From the NCBI RefSeq assembly GCF_037893015.1, contig NC_133665.1, positions 105,987,937-106,051,936 on the forward strand: DNA of 64,000 bases, in the 5' to 3' direction. Origin of the DNA: Macrotis lagotis (Eukaryota; Chordata; Mammalia; Peramelemorphia; Peramelidae). Position numbers and translations under genes: made by a program. The notes below the pieces were generated by a model. The model saw only the letters and a list, made by a program, of their open reading frames with translations. It did not search any database and was not told where the DNA came from. This document shows positions 56,601-64,000 of the stretch, piece by piece (the first letter of the stretch is position 1; every line of letters starts with the position of its first letter).

Positions 56601-58947
56601 AGTTTAGGCCTTCAAAAATTTCAGAACCCTTCCCTGTTCTGGAACCCAGCACTTTAATATAGGATTTGGGAAAACAGTGTCAACTTGCTTTGCTCTATTA
56701 TTTCAGGTGGGATATATCTTTGTGAACCTTTGATTATGTCTTTCTAACCAATGACTTTTTCATTCTCTGGACAGTCATGGGCAGCTGGAGACATTGTGAG
56801 CTGTCTGATTGACCTGGATGAGGGAACCATTGCCTTTTGTCTGTAAGTCTTTCTGCCTCTTAAAATTTTGGCTTATAGAACTTGCTTTTCTCCACCTGAA
56901 GCTAAGATACTTACCTGCCTTCCTGCCTGGATAGAGGTAAAGGAGATACTGCACTTCCCTGCCAATGACAGATATTGATCTTTGCTTCTAGCTGTTTAGA
57001 TTCCTTTTGACTGTGAGGCTTTTAATGATTTTTATTATTTTAATAGTCTTAATGCTAATTGTGATCATCTGCTTGGGCCTTGCTGTAGAGATGGGACAAA
57101 ACCCCTAGGCCTGAGAGTCTTAGACTCCCATTTTCCTTTGAGGAAGTAGGATTACTGAATTTTGCTTTGATTGATCAGAGCCTGGTCAAGGTCAGTGGGT
57201 TTTTACTAAAAAATAATGGGGTAGATAGGAGTCTCTTCCAACTCCTTCTTGGATATTCCAAGGAATTAGAGGCACTGTTCAACCATAAGTTTAAGCAGAG
57301 CAGGGTGGGCTCTAAACCCTAAAAGAAAGAGGATAATTAGCCACAGTTGGGTGAATGGAAATTTGATCTCCCTTTATAACACAGTTGTGTGGACTACAGT
57401 TGTTGCTGCCCTGACCTTTTGGCTCACAAGTATTCAACATTTTACATTCTTGATATATTGAGAGATATCTGTCTATGCATATTCCCTAAGACCCAAACAC
57501 ATGTTCTTTTGTCTTGTTCTTTTATCCATGCATGCATGCATTCATTCATTTATTCATTCATCAGATAAACATTTCTGGGACATTTAACATTGATGAGATT
57601 CTTTGCCAGCTGCTGATTATAGCTTATAAGTCTATGGCATACTAAAGTCTTCACAACAACCTCATGAGTTAGGTACTATAAATTGGTAAAATGAGGAAAC
57701 TAAGTTTTAAAATTAACATTTAAATGTCAGGGCCAGAACTAGAGCCCTGGTCTTATGATTTTTAATTCAAGTATTCTTTTCCCTACATCACATTCTCTTT
57801 CTGTAAGTCAAAAGCTTCAAAGAAATGTTTGCTCAACATAAGAGAGATTACATCATGTTCTGTTGATAACCAAATAGCTATCCATGTGATAACTATTCTC
57901 CCATGGATGATTTAGTATACGGTATTCAGGTGTAATTTCCTAGGCTTTTCAGTGAGCCTGGTACTAGTGAGTTTATCTTTTTCACCCAACCTTCCAACTT
58001 TTTCTTTCTGCTCTCTTCTAAATGAGTACAATCTGCTCGATGGGGCTAACCATTTTAGTACCTGGCTCTTCCTTGTCATTGCTTCTGTACCCCAGGATCA
58101 TTGTGGGTAGGAACTGTGTCTTATTTAAACTTTGAATCTCCCCTGATAACTAATCTAGTACCCCAAATACAGTAGGTACGTAATAAATGCTTTTTTTATT
58201 ATTCTGTCCCAGGAATGGTGTCTGTCTGGGAACTGCTTTTGAAAACATCACCAGGGGCTCTGGAATGGCCTATTTTCCAGCTATCAGCCTCTCTTTCAAA
58301 GAGTCTGTTGCATTCAACTTTGGCAGCCGCCCACTGCGATATCCTTTAAAAAACAAAACAAAACAAAAACCCACAGCAGCAAACTGGGGCCCCTACAGTC
58401 ACAACCTTAAGCAGCTTGTTTTTGCAAAAAGGTTTGAAGCTCATAGATTATCTGCTGAACATCTTGACCCAAGGCTTCTGAGCCACAGTACATTTCCTGG
58501 TTTGGCAGGAGGGTTTTGGGGTCCTCATCTCTCAACTTTGTGTACATAGTGGTATTTCCCACTTAACTCCCTGCTACATATCCGATGGAGGATTATCGAC
58601 CCCTACAAGATGCCCCTACAACTGGCCTGGTCAAGGCTCATAAGCTTCTTGGTTACCTGAAGAATGTCCTGCAATTGGGGTTGGACCCAGTGGTGAGCCT
58701 GTGGACCAAGGGTTGGGATGGTTTCTCTGAAGCATGTAGCTTGAGAAAGACAAAATAAGAAATTAGACCAAAAAGTGGTAAAAGGATGAAGGCTAAGGGT
58801 CTACCCTCTTGGTTCCCACCTTATGAGCTGCCCTTCTTGCAGGAAGGGAAGCTGGTGGAGAGGGAAAGTTCGACATGGCAGCTTCGGGGAGAACCCACAG
58901 TGCTGATCACCATGGCACATATCTTCAACTACTTTGCACCACTCATG
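34270..58947 (+). CDS. RNF123: RNF123 / KPC1 ubiquitin ligase, exons 2-12 (N-terminal 329 codons, partial)
   Basis: Catalytic subunit of the cytoplasmic KPC E3 ligase, known to ubiquitinate p27Kip1 and to act on NF-kB1 p105. Eleven coding exons join without a frame break (987 nt, 329 codons). The N-terminus reads [20 protein letters not shown], close to human MASKGAG. Then come [28 protein letters not shown] and a full SPRY/B30.2 domain, about residues 85-260 ([62 protein letters not shown]). The start codon is fixed by this conservation and by A at -3. Introns 1 and 7 are very long from repeat insertions. Intron 10 has AT-AC ends. The C-terminal RING finger and the remaining exons lie beyond the right edge; I found no exon 13 in 58948-64000. 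Transcription starts in the CpG island at 21.5 kb. Confidence 0.95.
34719..34803 (+). CDS. RNF123: RNF123 exon 3
   Basis: 85 nt. Acceptor GCTTACAG|GT, donor GGCAG|GTATAG. Encodes [20 protein letters not shown] and VPTTTTG. Confidence 0.93.
35610..35764 (-). repeat. tRNA-derived SINE nested in a MIR-like SINE
   Basis: Duplication AGGTAGATTCTTT at 35597-35609 and 35765-35777. The outer old SINE continues 'tattatcctcattttataga'. Confidence 0.93.
35990..36135. repeat. L2-like LINE fragment
   Basis: 'gtgcctactatgtattgagtactgg ... ccctgctcttgatagactta', old L2-like pattern in RNF123 intron 3. Confidence 0.45.
36140..37200. other. RNF123 intron 3, no gene or young repeat seen
   Basis: Unique-looking intronic sequence without recognisable coding similarity. 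Confidence 0.4.
37210..37237. repeat. (GT)n microsatellite
   Basis: About 14 GT units. Confidence 0.95.
37329..37487 (+). repeat. tRNA-derived SINE in RNF123 intron 3
   Basis: GGCAGCAAGGTGGTGAAGTG to an A tail, with the 14-base duplication GAGAGTAGCTCAGA at 37315-37328 and 37488-37501. Confidence 0.94.
38297..38376 (+). CDS. RNF123: RNF123 exon 4
   Basis: 80 nt. Acceptor TTTCCAG|A, donor GAAG|GTAGCA. Encodes [20 protein letters not shown] and EPEESE, an acidic linker before the SPRY domain. Confidence 0.93.
39048..39145 (+). CDS. RNF123: RNF123 exon 5: start of SPRY domain
   Basis: 98 nt. Acceptor TTTCAG|AA, donor CTTGGG|GTAAGT. Encodes [20 protein letters not shown] and LLVDDDLLG. Confidence 0.95.
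39644..39698 (+). CDS. RNF123: RNF123 exon 6
   Basis: 55 nt. Acceptor GATTTAG|GT, donor AAAG|GTAAGT. Encodes [18 protein letters not shown]. Confidence 0.95.
40025..40110 (+). CDS. RNF123: RNF123 exon 7
   Basis: 86 nt. Acceptor TTCCAG|GG, donor CAGGAG|GTATGT. Encodes [20 protein letters not shown] and LNCRFNQE. The next intron is 15.9 kb. Confidence 0.95.
40585..40835 (-). repeat. CORE-SINE (MAR1-like) in RNF123 intron 7
   Basis: 'gtctaactcttggcgacccc ... ggagtggtttgccatttcct ... ttttataaatgaggatactg', ending 'attgcatcacctagctgc'. Confidence 0.82.
41690..41830 (+). repeat. MIR/THER1-like SINE fragment
   Basis: 'tctgtagaatggggagattgat ... cagagctattgtgaggatcaa ... gtacctagcacattg'. Confidence 0.6.
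42100..42290 (-). repeat. MIR-like SINE fragment
   Basis: 'ttgcagatgaaaaaaagaggatcagag ... ggtcacacagtagg ... tctttctaccattccatc'. Confidence 0.6.
43800..44560 (-). repeat. L3/CR1-like LINE fragment
   Basis: 'catccagcctttgcttgtaca ... tcctttcctgaatgctttccagtttatcagtgtcc' is the antisense 3' region typical of CR1/L3 LINEs. Ancient and diverged. Confidence 0.6.
44905..46620 (-). mobile_element. L1 3' half (ORF2 C-terminus and 3' UTR), SINE-interrupted
   Basis: 'ccaggcttccctgaattccca ... gttccatgacatacatatatcac ... ccattccccaattgaaggacat ... gctataaatatttttgtataag ... gccctttgggcataatccca' is continuous antisense L1. 45750-45998 encodes a readable ORF2 C-terminal piece ([20 protein letters not shown]). 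Dead. Confidence 0.9.
45967..46135 (+). repeat. tRNA-derived SINE nested in L1
   Basis: GGGTGGCTAGGTGGTGTAGT to an A-rich tail, flanked by GAAATACTRGTTGCA at 45952-45966 and 46136-46150. Confidence 0.94.
47257..47420 (-). repeat. tRNA-derived SINE in RNF123 intron 7
   Basis: 'GGTTTTTGCAAGGCAAATGG' to 'GCACAACCTAGCTGCCCC', with TATATRCAGTTTTT at 47243-47256 and 47421-47434. Confidence 0.93.
47606..47655. repeat. (TA)n microsatellite
   Basis: About 25 uninterrupted TA units. Confidence 0.97.
48538..49830 (+). pseudogene. L1-type ORF1p, broken, in half-L1 copy B
   Basis: Starts ATGAGTAAGCAG at 48538, with a lysine-rich N-terminus. Coiled-coil ([27 protein letters not shown]) and RNA-binding parts ([20 protein letters not shown]) are readable in different frames. 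A SINE inserted at 48841, small indels and stops break the frame. Confidence 0.9.
48841..48990 (+). repeat. tRNA-derived SINE inside half-L1 ORF1
   Basis: GGGGAGGCTAGGTGGCGCAG to an A tail, with a perfect 15-base duplication AAAATAACATGTTAA (48826-48840 and 48991-49005). B box GGGTTCAAATCC is intact. Confidence 0.97.
50315..50458 (-). repeat. SINE module 1 inside half-L1 copy B 3' region
   Basis: 'TTGCAAGGGGCTGGGATTGG ... GTGCCACTCAGCAACCCTAC', antisense; homologous to 12839-12985 in copy A. Confidence 0.75.
50660..50812 (-). repeat. SINE module 2 inside half-L1 copy B 3' region
   Basis: 'GGTTGCAGGGCAAATGGGGC ... CACTGTGCCACCTGGCC', antisense. Its left flank matches copy A module 2 and its right flank copy A module 3. 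Confidence 0.8.
51005..53465 (-). repeat. LINE-like repeat block with three related copies
   Basis: A stretch 'caatttgtccagcccatcc ... gtgctgctataaacacttatgg ... attaagaatttcccctcagc' occurs at about 51010-51400 and 52650-53045, and a shorter version at 53255-53460. A second stretch ('agagtgaagag.tagagaataaaagtt ... gcccccaatcctg') occurs at about 52115-52290 and 53100-53260. It has L1 antisense character but the family is unclear. Confidence 0.65.
51400..51525 (-). repeat. Partial tRNA-derived SINE
   Basis: 'GGGGTTAAGTGGCTTGCTCA' to 'GCACTACCTAGCTGCCCC', lacking the usual T-run and antisense tail. The flanks are related C/T-rich pieces. Confidence 0.88.
53470..53710 (-). repeat. MIR-like SINE fragments with a poly-C run
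   Basis: 'gaatgagaaggattaagaggtt ... gcaggattcaaagtcaggt' and 'tctagatctggaagacagctta ... ttctacagatgaggata', with a run of about 15 C at 53512-53526. Confidence 0.5.
53955..55025 (-). mobile_element. L1 3' end (ORF2 C-terminus and 3' UTR)
   Basis: 'ccatcatagttgatcaactcac ... atgtactatgttctcttagttctgctcccttcactcagcatcaattc ... ttgccactacaaaaagagcttct ... catatcctttgaccatttac', antisense L1. Dead. Confidence 0.88.
55040..55290 (-). repeat. MIR/CORE-SINE-like fragment
   Basis: 'cagacactgtgctaagcacttta ... cagtttacagttgaggaaaca ... caaatttgaactcagatcttcctg'. Confidence 0.65.
55300..56000. other. RNF123 intron 7, 3' end, no gene seen
   Basis: Unique-looking intron ahead of exon 8. A TTATTTAAAC-type L2 tail may be present near 55890-55970. 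Confidence 0.4.
56036..56122 (+). CDS. RNF123: RNF123 exon 8
   Basis: 87 nt. Acceptor TATGCAG|GA, donor GGCAAA|GTGAGT. Encodes [20 protein letters not shown] and NVTTTNYGK. Confidence 0.96.
56775..56842 (+). CDS. RNF123: RNF123 exon 9
   Basis: 68 nt. Acceptor GGACAG|TC, donor TGTCT|GTAAGT. Encodes [20 protein letters not shown] and FC. Confidence 0.95.
57600..57800 (-). repeat. MIR-like SINE fragment in RNF123 intron 9
   Basis: 'cacaacaacctcatgagttagg ... taaaatgaggaaactaag ... agggccagaactagagccc'. Confidence 0.6.
58213..58338 (+). CDS. RNF123: RNF123 exon 10 (ends at an AT-AC intron)
   Basis: 126 nt. Acceptor TGTCCCAG|GA. Encodes [31 protein letters not shown] and [10 protein letters not shown] plus two bases of Arg. 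There is no GT at the position the protein requires; the sequence is CTGCG|ATATCCTTT. Confidence 0.92.
58339..58577 (+). other. RNF123: Putative U12-type AT-AC intron 10 of RNF123
   Basis: 239 bp. The 5' end ATATCCTTT is the exact minor-spliceosome AT-AC donor consensus. The 3' end is CCACTTAACTCCCTGCTAC, with a CTTAAC branch-site core 11-12 bases before the terminal AC. Using these ends gives CG|A + TAT + CCG, which is ...PLRYP..., as in the human protein. No GT-AG pair nearby keeps the frame and the conserved residues. Splicing itself is inferred. Confidence 0.88.
58578..58692 (+). CDS. RNF123: RNF123 exon 11
   Basis: 115 nt, preceded by TGCTAC (AC acceptor); donor CCAGTG|GTGAGC. Encodes [20 protein letters not shown], then [18 protein letters not shown]. 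Confidence 0.92.
58843..58947 (+). CDS. RNF123: RNF123 exon 12
   Basis: 105 nt. Acceptor CTTGCAG|GA, donor CTCATG|GTGAGT. Encodes [20 protein letters not shown], then [15 protein letters not shown]. Last RNF123 exon seen in the window. Confidence 0.94.
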
Positions 58948-59329
58948 GTGAGTGTCACAGGCTTTTGGTCCTTTTCTTCTTTTGCTGGTGATCCCTTCCT
59001 CTTGAGCTTTACTTAGCTGATGAAAATTCAGTTTCAGATAGGCTGGAGATCTAAGTAGGTAGAGAAAGGCTAGAGGCTTCACCCCTTCCTTTCAGGAATT
59101 ATCAAAAACTCCTCCCTCATTTTCTTCCTGTAAAATATAAGCTCCCTGAGGGGCAGGACTGTTCTATTTTGTCTTGGCTTCCCCAGAACCTAGTAGCATT
59201 GTGCCTTGCATGTCAGAGATGTTGTTTAAGAAACATTGACTTGAATTATTGTAAAAATTATCTTCCTTCTTTTTCCTGGGAGAAACAATATCTTTCAGTT
59301 TTGGAGTTTTGGTTTTTTTTTTATTGGAT

Positions 59330-59545
59330 TATAGGCTCATAAATGTTAGGACCATAGCTCTAGAACTGGAAGGGACATCAAAGGCTGTGCAGCCGACTCT
59401 TTTGTTTTATAGCTGAGGAGATTGTGGTCCAGGGAGAGTGAGAGCCTTCCCCAGGGTCACATAGGTAATAAGCATCAGAAGCAGGATTCAAACCCCTACC
59501 CTCTGAATCCATAGTGAGAGCTCTCCACTTTGTGAGACTTCATTC
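59330..59545 (+). repeat. MIR/THER1-like SINE fragment
   Basis: 'accatagctctagaactggaagg ... ttttatagctgaggagat ... gggtcacataggtaataag ... gattcaaacccctacc'. Confidence 0.6.
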
Positions 59546-59559
59546 TCTGAGGCTCAGAG

Positions 59560-60950
59560 TTGTTTTTATCACCCCATCGTAGGCTGTGACTAGGTCTGTA
59601 CTTGGAGCTCTTCATAGCTGCTACAATGATTTCTGAAAGCACAGGTATGACTACTCATTCACTTGGTCAATGACCTCTAGAGACTACTTTTTGTCCTAGT
59701 ATAAGATGTAAGCTCTTCTTCACAGCCAGGCCCCAGTCTTTTTTCTCCCCGGGGTTTATTGTGCATTGCTCTCCTTAGCACATAAAGTTCTGCCAAATCA
59801 GCCTTCTTGCTGTTCTTTTATACAGACCTCTAGATCCCATCTCCCCACCTTTGAACAAGCTGCCCATCAGATTGGGAGTGTGCTCTTTCCTCATTTCTGC
59901 CCCTGAGAATCCCTAGTTTACTTCAAATCTCAGCTCATCAACCTCTGTCTAGATGAAGCCTTGACTAGTTCCCCCAATTTATCTTTTATTTTGTGTATCC
60001 TTAAGTATATACACATTAACTCCCCTGACAATGACAGGCACATAGGAAGTGTTTGACACATGCTTGTTGACTGACTGATTTATTTTCAACAAAACTTATC
60101 AAAGAATATCAATTGTCTAATAGTATATACAATATTTCTTCTTGTAAAGGAGGAAAGGGAAGTTAGTTCAGGCCATCTTGGAAACCAGCCTTACTCAGCA
60201 TTGAGTTTCATTTTTTCTTTTTTCCCATTCACATTGTTGTATCTGTTGTATGTGTTTTTTTCCTGATTCTGCTTGTTTCACCATCTGTCCATTCATATTA
60301 ACAAATATTTGTTAAGGCACTGAGCCTCAGGGATGCAAAAATGACCATACTTGACCTCATAGTCTCATCCACTTCCTATAATAAAATCCCACCTTGTTAA
60401 CTACCTCATCATGATATGAAAGTGTTTCCAAGTTCTTAAAGGTAATGCCAAACTGATATGCCCTGCCAAACTATAAGAGCTTCATATATTTGGAGGTCAT
60501 ATATTGCTTGTTGTCTGAGGATCAGCCCAGTAACTTCTAAAACCATCTATTGAAGTGTGGAGGATTGTGTTTTGTGTCAATGGGGTAACATTCACATCAA
60601 TGGAAACCCAAATCTTTTGAAATGTGAATGGAATGAACTCACCCATGAAACAGAAGCAGATAGCAGAATGGAATAGAAACCCAAATCCAGCAATATGTTG
60701 TTTATAAGAGGGACAAATTTGAAAAAGAGTTACAGGCAGAATTAAAAATAAGGTGCTAGAGTAGGATCTGCTATGCTTCAGCTAAAGTAAAAAAGGCAGT
60801 GATAGCAATCACAATCTCAGACAAAGCAAAAGAAAATATATACCTAATGAGTAAAAGATGAAAGATTTATAAAATCTGAAGAGAAACCAGAGAATGAAAA
60901 ATGTGAAAAATGGAACTAATTAAAAGAAACTGATTTTGCTAAAAGATACC
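59560..60950. other. RNF123 intron 12, no RNF123 exon seen
   Basis: I looked for the next conserved RNF123 segment (human RKVYLVEAVLMSF) and did not find it. The sequence looks like intron with decayed repeat; 60590-60950 is A-rich and may be degraded L1. Confidence 0.4.
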
Positions 60951-60954
60951 ATAA

Positions 60955-62279
60955 AGAGGGACTTCTGGCCAAGATGGCAGAGAGAAGACAGGCATGGTGT
61001 TAAGTGCTCCTGGTTCCCCCTCAAAAATAACATGAAAGAAATCTCTTAACAGAAATTCAATAGACAAAACCCAGAAAAAGAAGCTAGGAGAAGAACACCT
61101 ACCAACAAGGTCTGTCTCAGGGGACTGTGGGTTAACCGGGAGCAGAGACCAGAGGACCAGCACATGGACAGTGGGGGGGGGGGGGGGAAGCGAGCCAGAG
61201 GACTGGCCTTAGTTGCAGTCTTTGGCAAGTGGCAGGTCTGAGGACCAACTTTAACCTTGGAATCTTTGGCCAGGGGGAGAGGAGCTCTGGTGAGCCCCAG
61301 CTGATGGAAGGGTGAGTTCCAACACAGAGAGTCACAGAGCATGCCTGGAAAATGACCAACTGGGCACCTGACCTGAGCTCCATACTTTTAGCAAAGTCCT
61401 CTTCCCAGAACAAATGGTACCACCACTCCCCCACCCCCTCAGGCTTAGTTGTGGGCAGGAGAGCTCCCAGCTGAAAGGGAGATTAACTCCTTCTCCCAGG
61501 GCCCAGCCCATTGTTCAAGGTCAACTCAGCCCCTGCTGCTGCCCCTCCTCACTCCCTCCTTACCCCTTCCCCCAGGATTAGGGAGAGGGCTTCAAACACT
61601 TCAGAGAAAGCAACCAGTGCTCCTCTACTGGCCAGCCCTTGGAATGACTAAACCAAGTGAACAAAGCCTCTAGGGTTTTCAAAAACAAACCTCTGAGAGC
61701 CAGCCCTTCCTCAAACACAAGATCCTAGGAAAATGAAGAAAGGCCAGTGAAAGGGGGCGAAATGGAAGTGTTTCCAAGTGGAGAAATACTTAGAAGAAAT
61801 AGATTATAACCCAGAGAAATCTAGCACTTCTGAGGAGAATATGAATTGATCTCCAGCACAGAAATACTTCCTTGAAGAAATCAGGATGGAGTTTAAAAGT
61901 CAGTTGGAAAAATTGGGAAAAGAAACTCAAGAGAAAATTCACAAGCTGCAAGAGAAAATTAACATCATGCAATAAGAAAACAAATCCTTGGAAAATAGAA
62001 TTGGACAAATACAAAATGAGAATAATTCTCACAAATTCTCAATTGAGCAAATGCAAAAAGAAAATGATTCTCTCAAATCCTCAGTTGGGCAAATGGAAAA
62101 CTACTTGAAAAATCGAATTGACCAGCTGGAAAAGGAGTTGCAAAAGGTAAATGAAGAAAATCTTCTCTAAAAATAAGAATGGAATCTGTAGAAACTAATG
62201 ATTTTATGAGATAACAAGATTCTGTAAAACAAAACCAAAAGATCGAAAAAAAATAGAAGAAAATGTAAAATACCTCATC
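60955..62279 (+). mobile_element. L1-type 5' end with decayed ORF1, cut by the HSPA8 retrocopy
   Basis: Starts GGGACTTCTGGCCAAGATGG, an L1-like 5' end, followed by a GC-rich 5' UTR with a G-run. A coiled-coil ORF1 remnant follows (QKYFLEEIRMEFKSQLEKLG, QMQKENDSLKSSVGQMEN, NRIDQLEKELQKVNEENL) with stops between pieces. It stops at '...AAATACCTCATCA', where the half-L1 copies continue in ORF1. A family different from copies A and B. Confidence 0.75.
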
Positions 62280-64000
62280 AGTGCTATTCAGCACAGCAGC
62301 AGCCCTTTTTCTCCTCCAGTGTGGTCAGTGACAACCTCCGACTCCCCAGTAACCATGTCGAAGGGACCCGCAGTTGGCATTGATCTCGGCACCACTTACT
62401 CCTGTGTGGGAGTTTTCCAACATAGGAAAGTGGAGATCATTTCCAATGACCAAGGAAATAGGACCACCCCAAGCTACGTTGCCTTCACTGACACAGAACA
62501 TTTAATTGGTGATGCCGCAAAGAATAAAGTTGCAATGAACCCCACCAATACGGTGTTTGATGCCAAATGTCTGATTGGTCGAAGATTCGATGATGCAGTT
62601 GTGCAGTCAGACATGAAGCATTGGCCTTTCACGGTGGTAAATGATGCAGGCAGACCTAAGGTCCAAGTGGAGTATAAAGGGGAGACCAAAAGTTTCTACC
62701 CAGAAGAAGTATCTTCAATGGTCTTGACTAAGATGAAAGAAATTGCTGAAGCTTACCTTGGGAAGACTGTCATGAATGCTGTGGTCACAGTACCTGCCTA
62801 TTTCAATGATCCCCAACGTCAGGCCACCAAAGATGCTGGAACCATCACTGGTCTCAATGTGCTCCGTATCATCAATGAGCCAACTGCTGCTGCTATTGCT
62901 TATGGCTTGGACAAAAAAGTTAGTGCCAAGAGAAATGTGTTGATCTTTGACCCAGGAGGTGGTACTTTAGATGTCTCCATTCTTACCATTGAATATGGCA
63001 TCTTTGAGGTCAAGTTCACAGCTGGGGACACCCACTTGGGTGGAGAGGACTTTGACAACCGCATGGTCAACCATTTCATTGCCGAGTTCAAGTGAAAGCA
63101 CAAGAAAGACATCAGTGAGAACAAGAGGGCTGTTCTCCATCTCCGCACTGCTTGTGAACGTGCAAAATGTACCCTCTCTTCCAGTACCCAGGCCAGTATT
63201 GAGATTGACCCTCTCTATGAAGGTATCAACTTCTACACATCAATCACCCGAGCCCATTTTGAGGAGCTGAATACTGATCTTTTCCGTGGCACCCTGGACC
63301 CTGTGGAAAAGGCATTAAGAGATGCTGAGCTAGATAAATCACAGGTTCATGACATTGTCCTGGTGGGCGGTTCCACTCGCATTCCCAAAATCCAGAAGCT
63401 TCTGCAAGACTTCTTCAATGGCAAGGAGCTCAACAAGAGTATCAATCCTGATGAGGCTGTTGCTTATGGTGCAGCTGTCCAGGCTGCCATTCTGTCAGGA
63501 GATAAGTCTGAGAATGTGCAGGACTTGTTGCTTTTGGATGTCACTCCTCTTTCCCTTGGAATTGAAACTGCTGGTGGTGTGATGACAGTTCTGATTAAAT
63601 GTAATACCACCATTCCCACCAAGCAGACACAGACCTTCACCACCTATTCGGACAACCAGCCTGGTGTGCTTATTCAGGTTTATGAAGGTGAAAGAGCCAT
63701 GACAAAGGATAACAACCTGCTTGGCAAGTTTGAGCTCACAGGAATTCCTCCAGCACCCAGGGGTGTTCCTCAAATTGAAGTGACATTTGACATTGATGCA
63801 AATGGCATTCTCAATATTTCTGCTGTGGATAAGAGCACAGGCAAGGAGAACAAGATCACCATCACCAATGACAAAGGTCGTCTGAGCAAAGAAGACATTG
63901 AGTGTATGGTTCAGGAAGCTGAGAAATACAAGGCTGAGGATGAGAAGCAGAGAGACAAGGTGTCCTCCAAAAATTCCCTTGAATCTTACACTTTCAACAT
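62280..64000 (+). pseudogene. HSPA8: HSPA8 (Hsc70) processed retrocopy, partial at window edge
   Basis: Intronless copy of the constitutive Hsp70 chaperone. The ATG at 62355 gives [20 protein letters not shown] with the DnaK signature; 548 codons are readable to the edge with no indel. Codon 247 (Arg in human) is TGA (63093-63095), truncating the protein after the nucleotide-binding core. Downstream the frame stays open: SBD blocks [20 protein letters not shown] and [19 protein letters not shown] are clear. Arg codons have often become Cys, His or Leu (about codons 261, 262 and 272, in IKCNTT and in IECMVQ). Asp-Leu-Gly in the phosphate 2 loop has become DPGGG. No introns remain, as expected of a processed copy. 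It is inserted in an L1 inside RNF123 intron 12, in RNF123 orientation. The 3' end and A tail are beyond the window. Confidence 0.95.

Noticed and set aside
58187..58549. Reading straight through exon 10 into 58549
   Set aside because: The conserved RNF123 sequence stops at RYP and resumes at 58578; the read-through tail (LKNKTKQKP...) has no similarity.
58948..62280. RNF123 exon 13
   Set aside because: No segment resembling human RKVYLVEAVLMSF with flanking splice sites was found; probably beyond 64000.
62319..63095. 258-codon Hsp70 ORF as a functional gene
   Set aside because: Intronless, truncated by TGA at codon 247, with decayed Arg codons, and embedded in an L1.

Overview
The window looks like nuclear DNA of a marsupial. 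It is full of tRNA-derived SINEs (Pol III A and B boxes, about 145-160 bp, A-rich tail), CORE-SINE-like repeats, L1 ends and L1-ORF1-only ('half-L1') elements of the kind I know from marsupials. Two protein-coding genes sit head to head in the order known from human 3p21.31, MST1 then RNF123. I cannot name the species; the SINE subfamily hints at, but does not prove, an Australian lineage.

Layout. 1-10829 (minus): the first nine coding exons of MST1 (macrophage-stimulating protein, HGF-like), covering signal peptide, PAN domain, kringles 1 and 2 and nearly all of kringle 3. The rest (kringle 4, protease-like domain) lies off the left edge. 10830-21300: an intergenic spacer that in human is very short, here swollen by a 3.2-kb half-L1 inserted into an older SINE. 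A FOXA/HNF4/C/EBP-like cluster sits about 300-375 bp upstream of the MST1 ATG. 21360-22000: a CpG island with tandem GC boxes, the RNF123 promoter and non-coding exon 1. 34240-58947 (plus): RNF123 exons 2-12 (E3 ligase KPC1; N-terminus and SPRY domain). The RING end is off the right edge. RNF123 intron 1 (12.6 kb) and intron 7 (15.9 kb) are packed with repeats, including a second full-length half-L1. 58948-64000: RNF123 intron 12, holding a broken L1 with an HSPA8 retrocopy inserted in it.

Most notable: (1) RNF123 intron 10 appears to be an AT-AC, U12-type minor intron with a perfect donor. (2) Two full-length half-L1 elements carry ORF1 but no ORF2, and their 3' regions contain SINE modules in antisense, with different module numbers in the two copies. 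(3) Smaller events include a near-identical 285-bp direct duplication, a 95% inverted repeat, a GC-converted SINE at the edge of the CpG island, and several nested insertions with clean target-site duplications. Exon boundaries were placed by hand from reading frame, splice sites and remembered human protein sequence. Repeat family names come from memory, without a database search.
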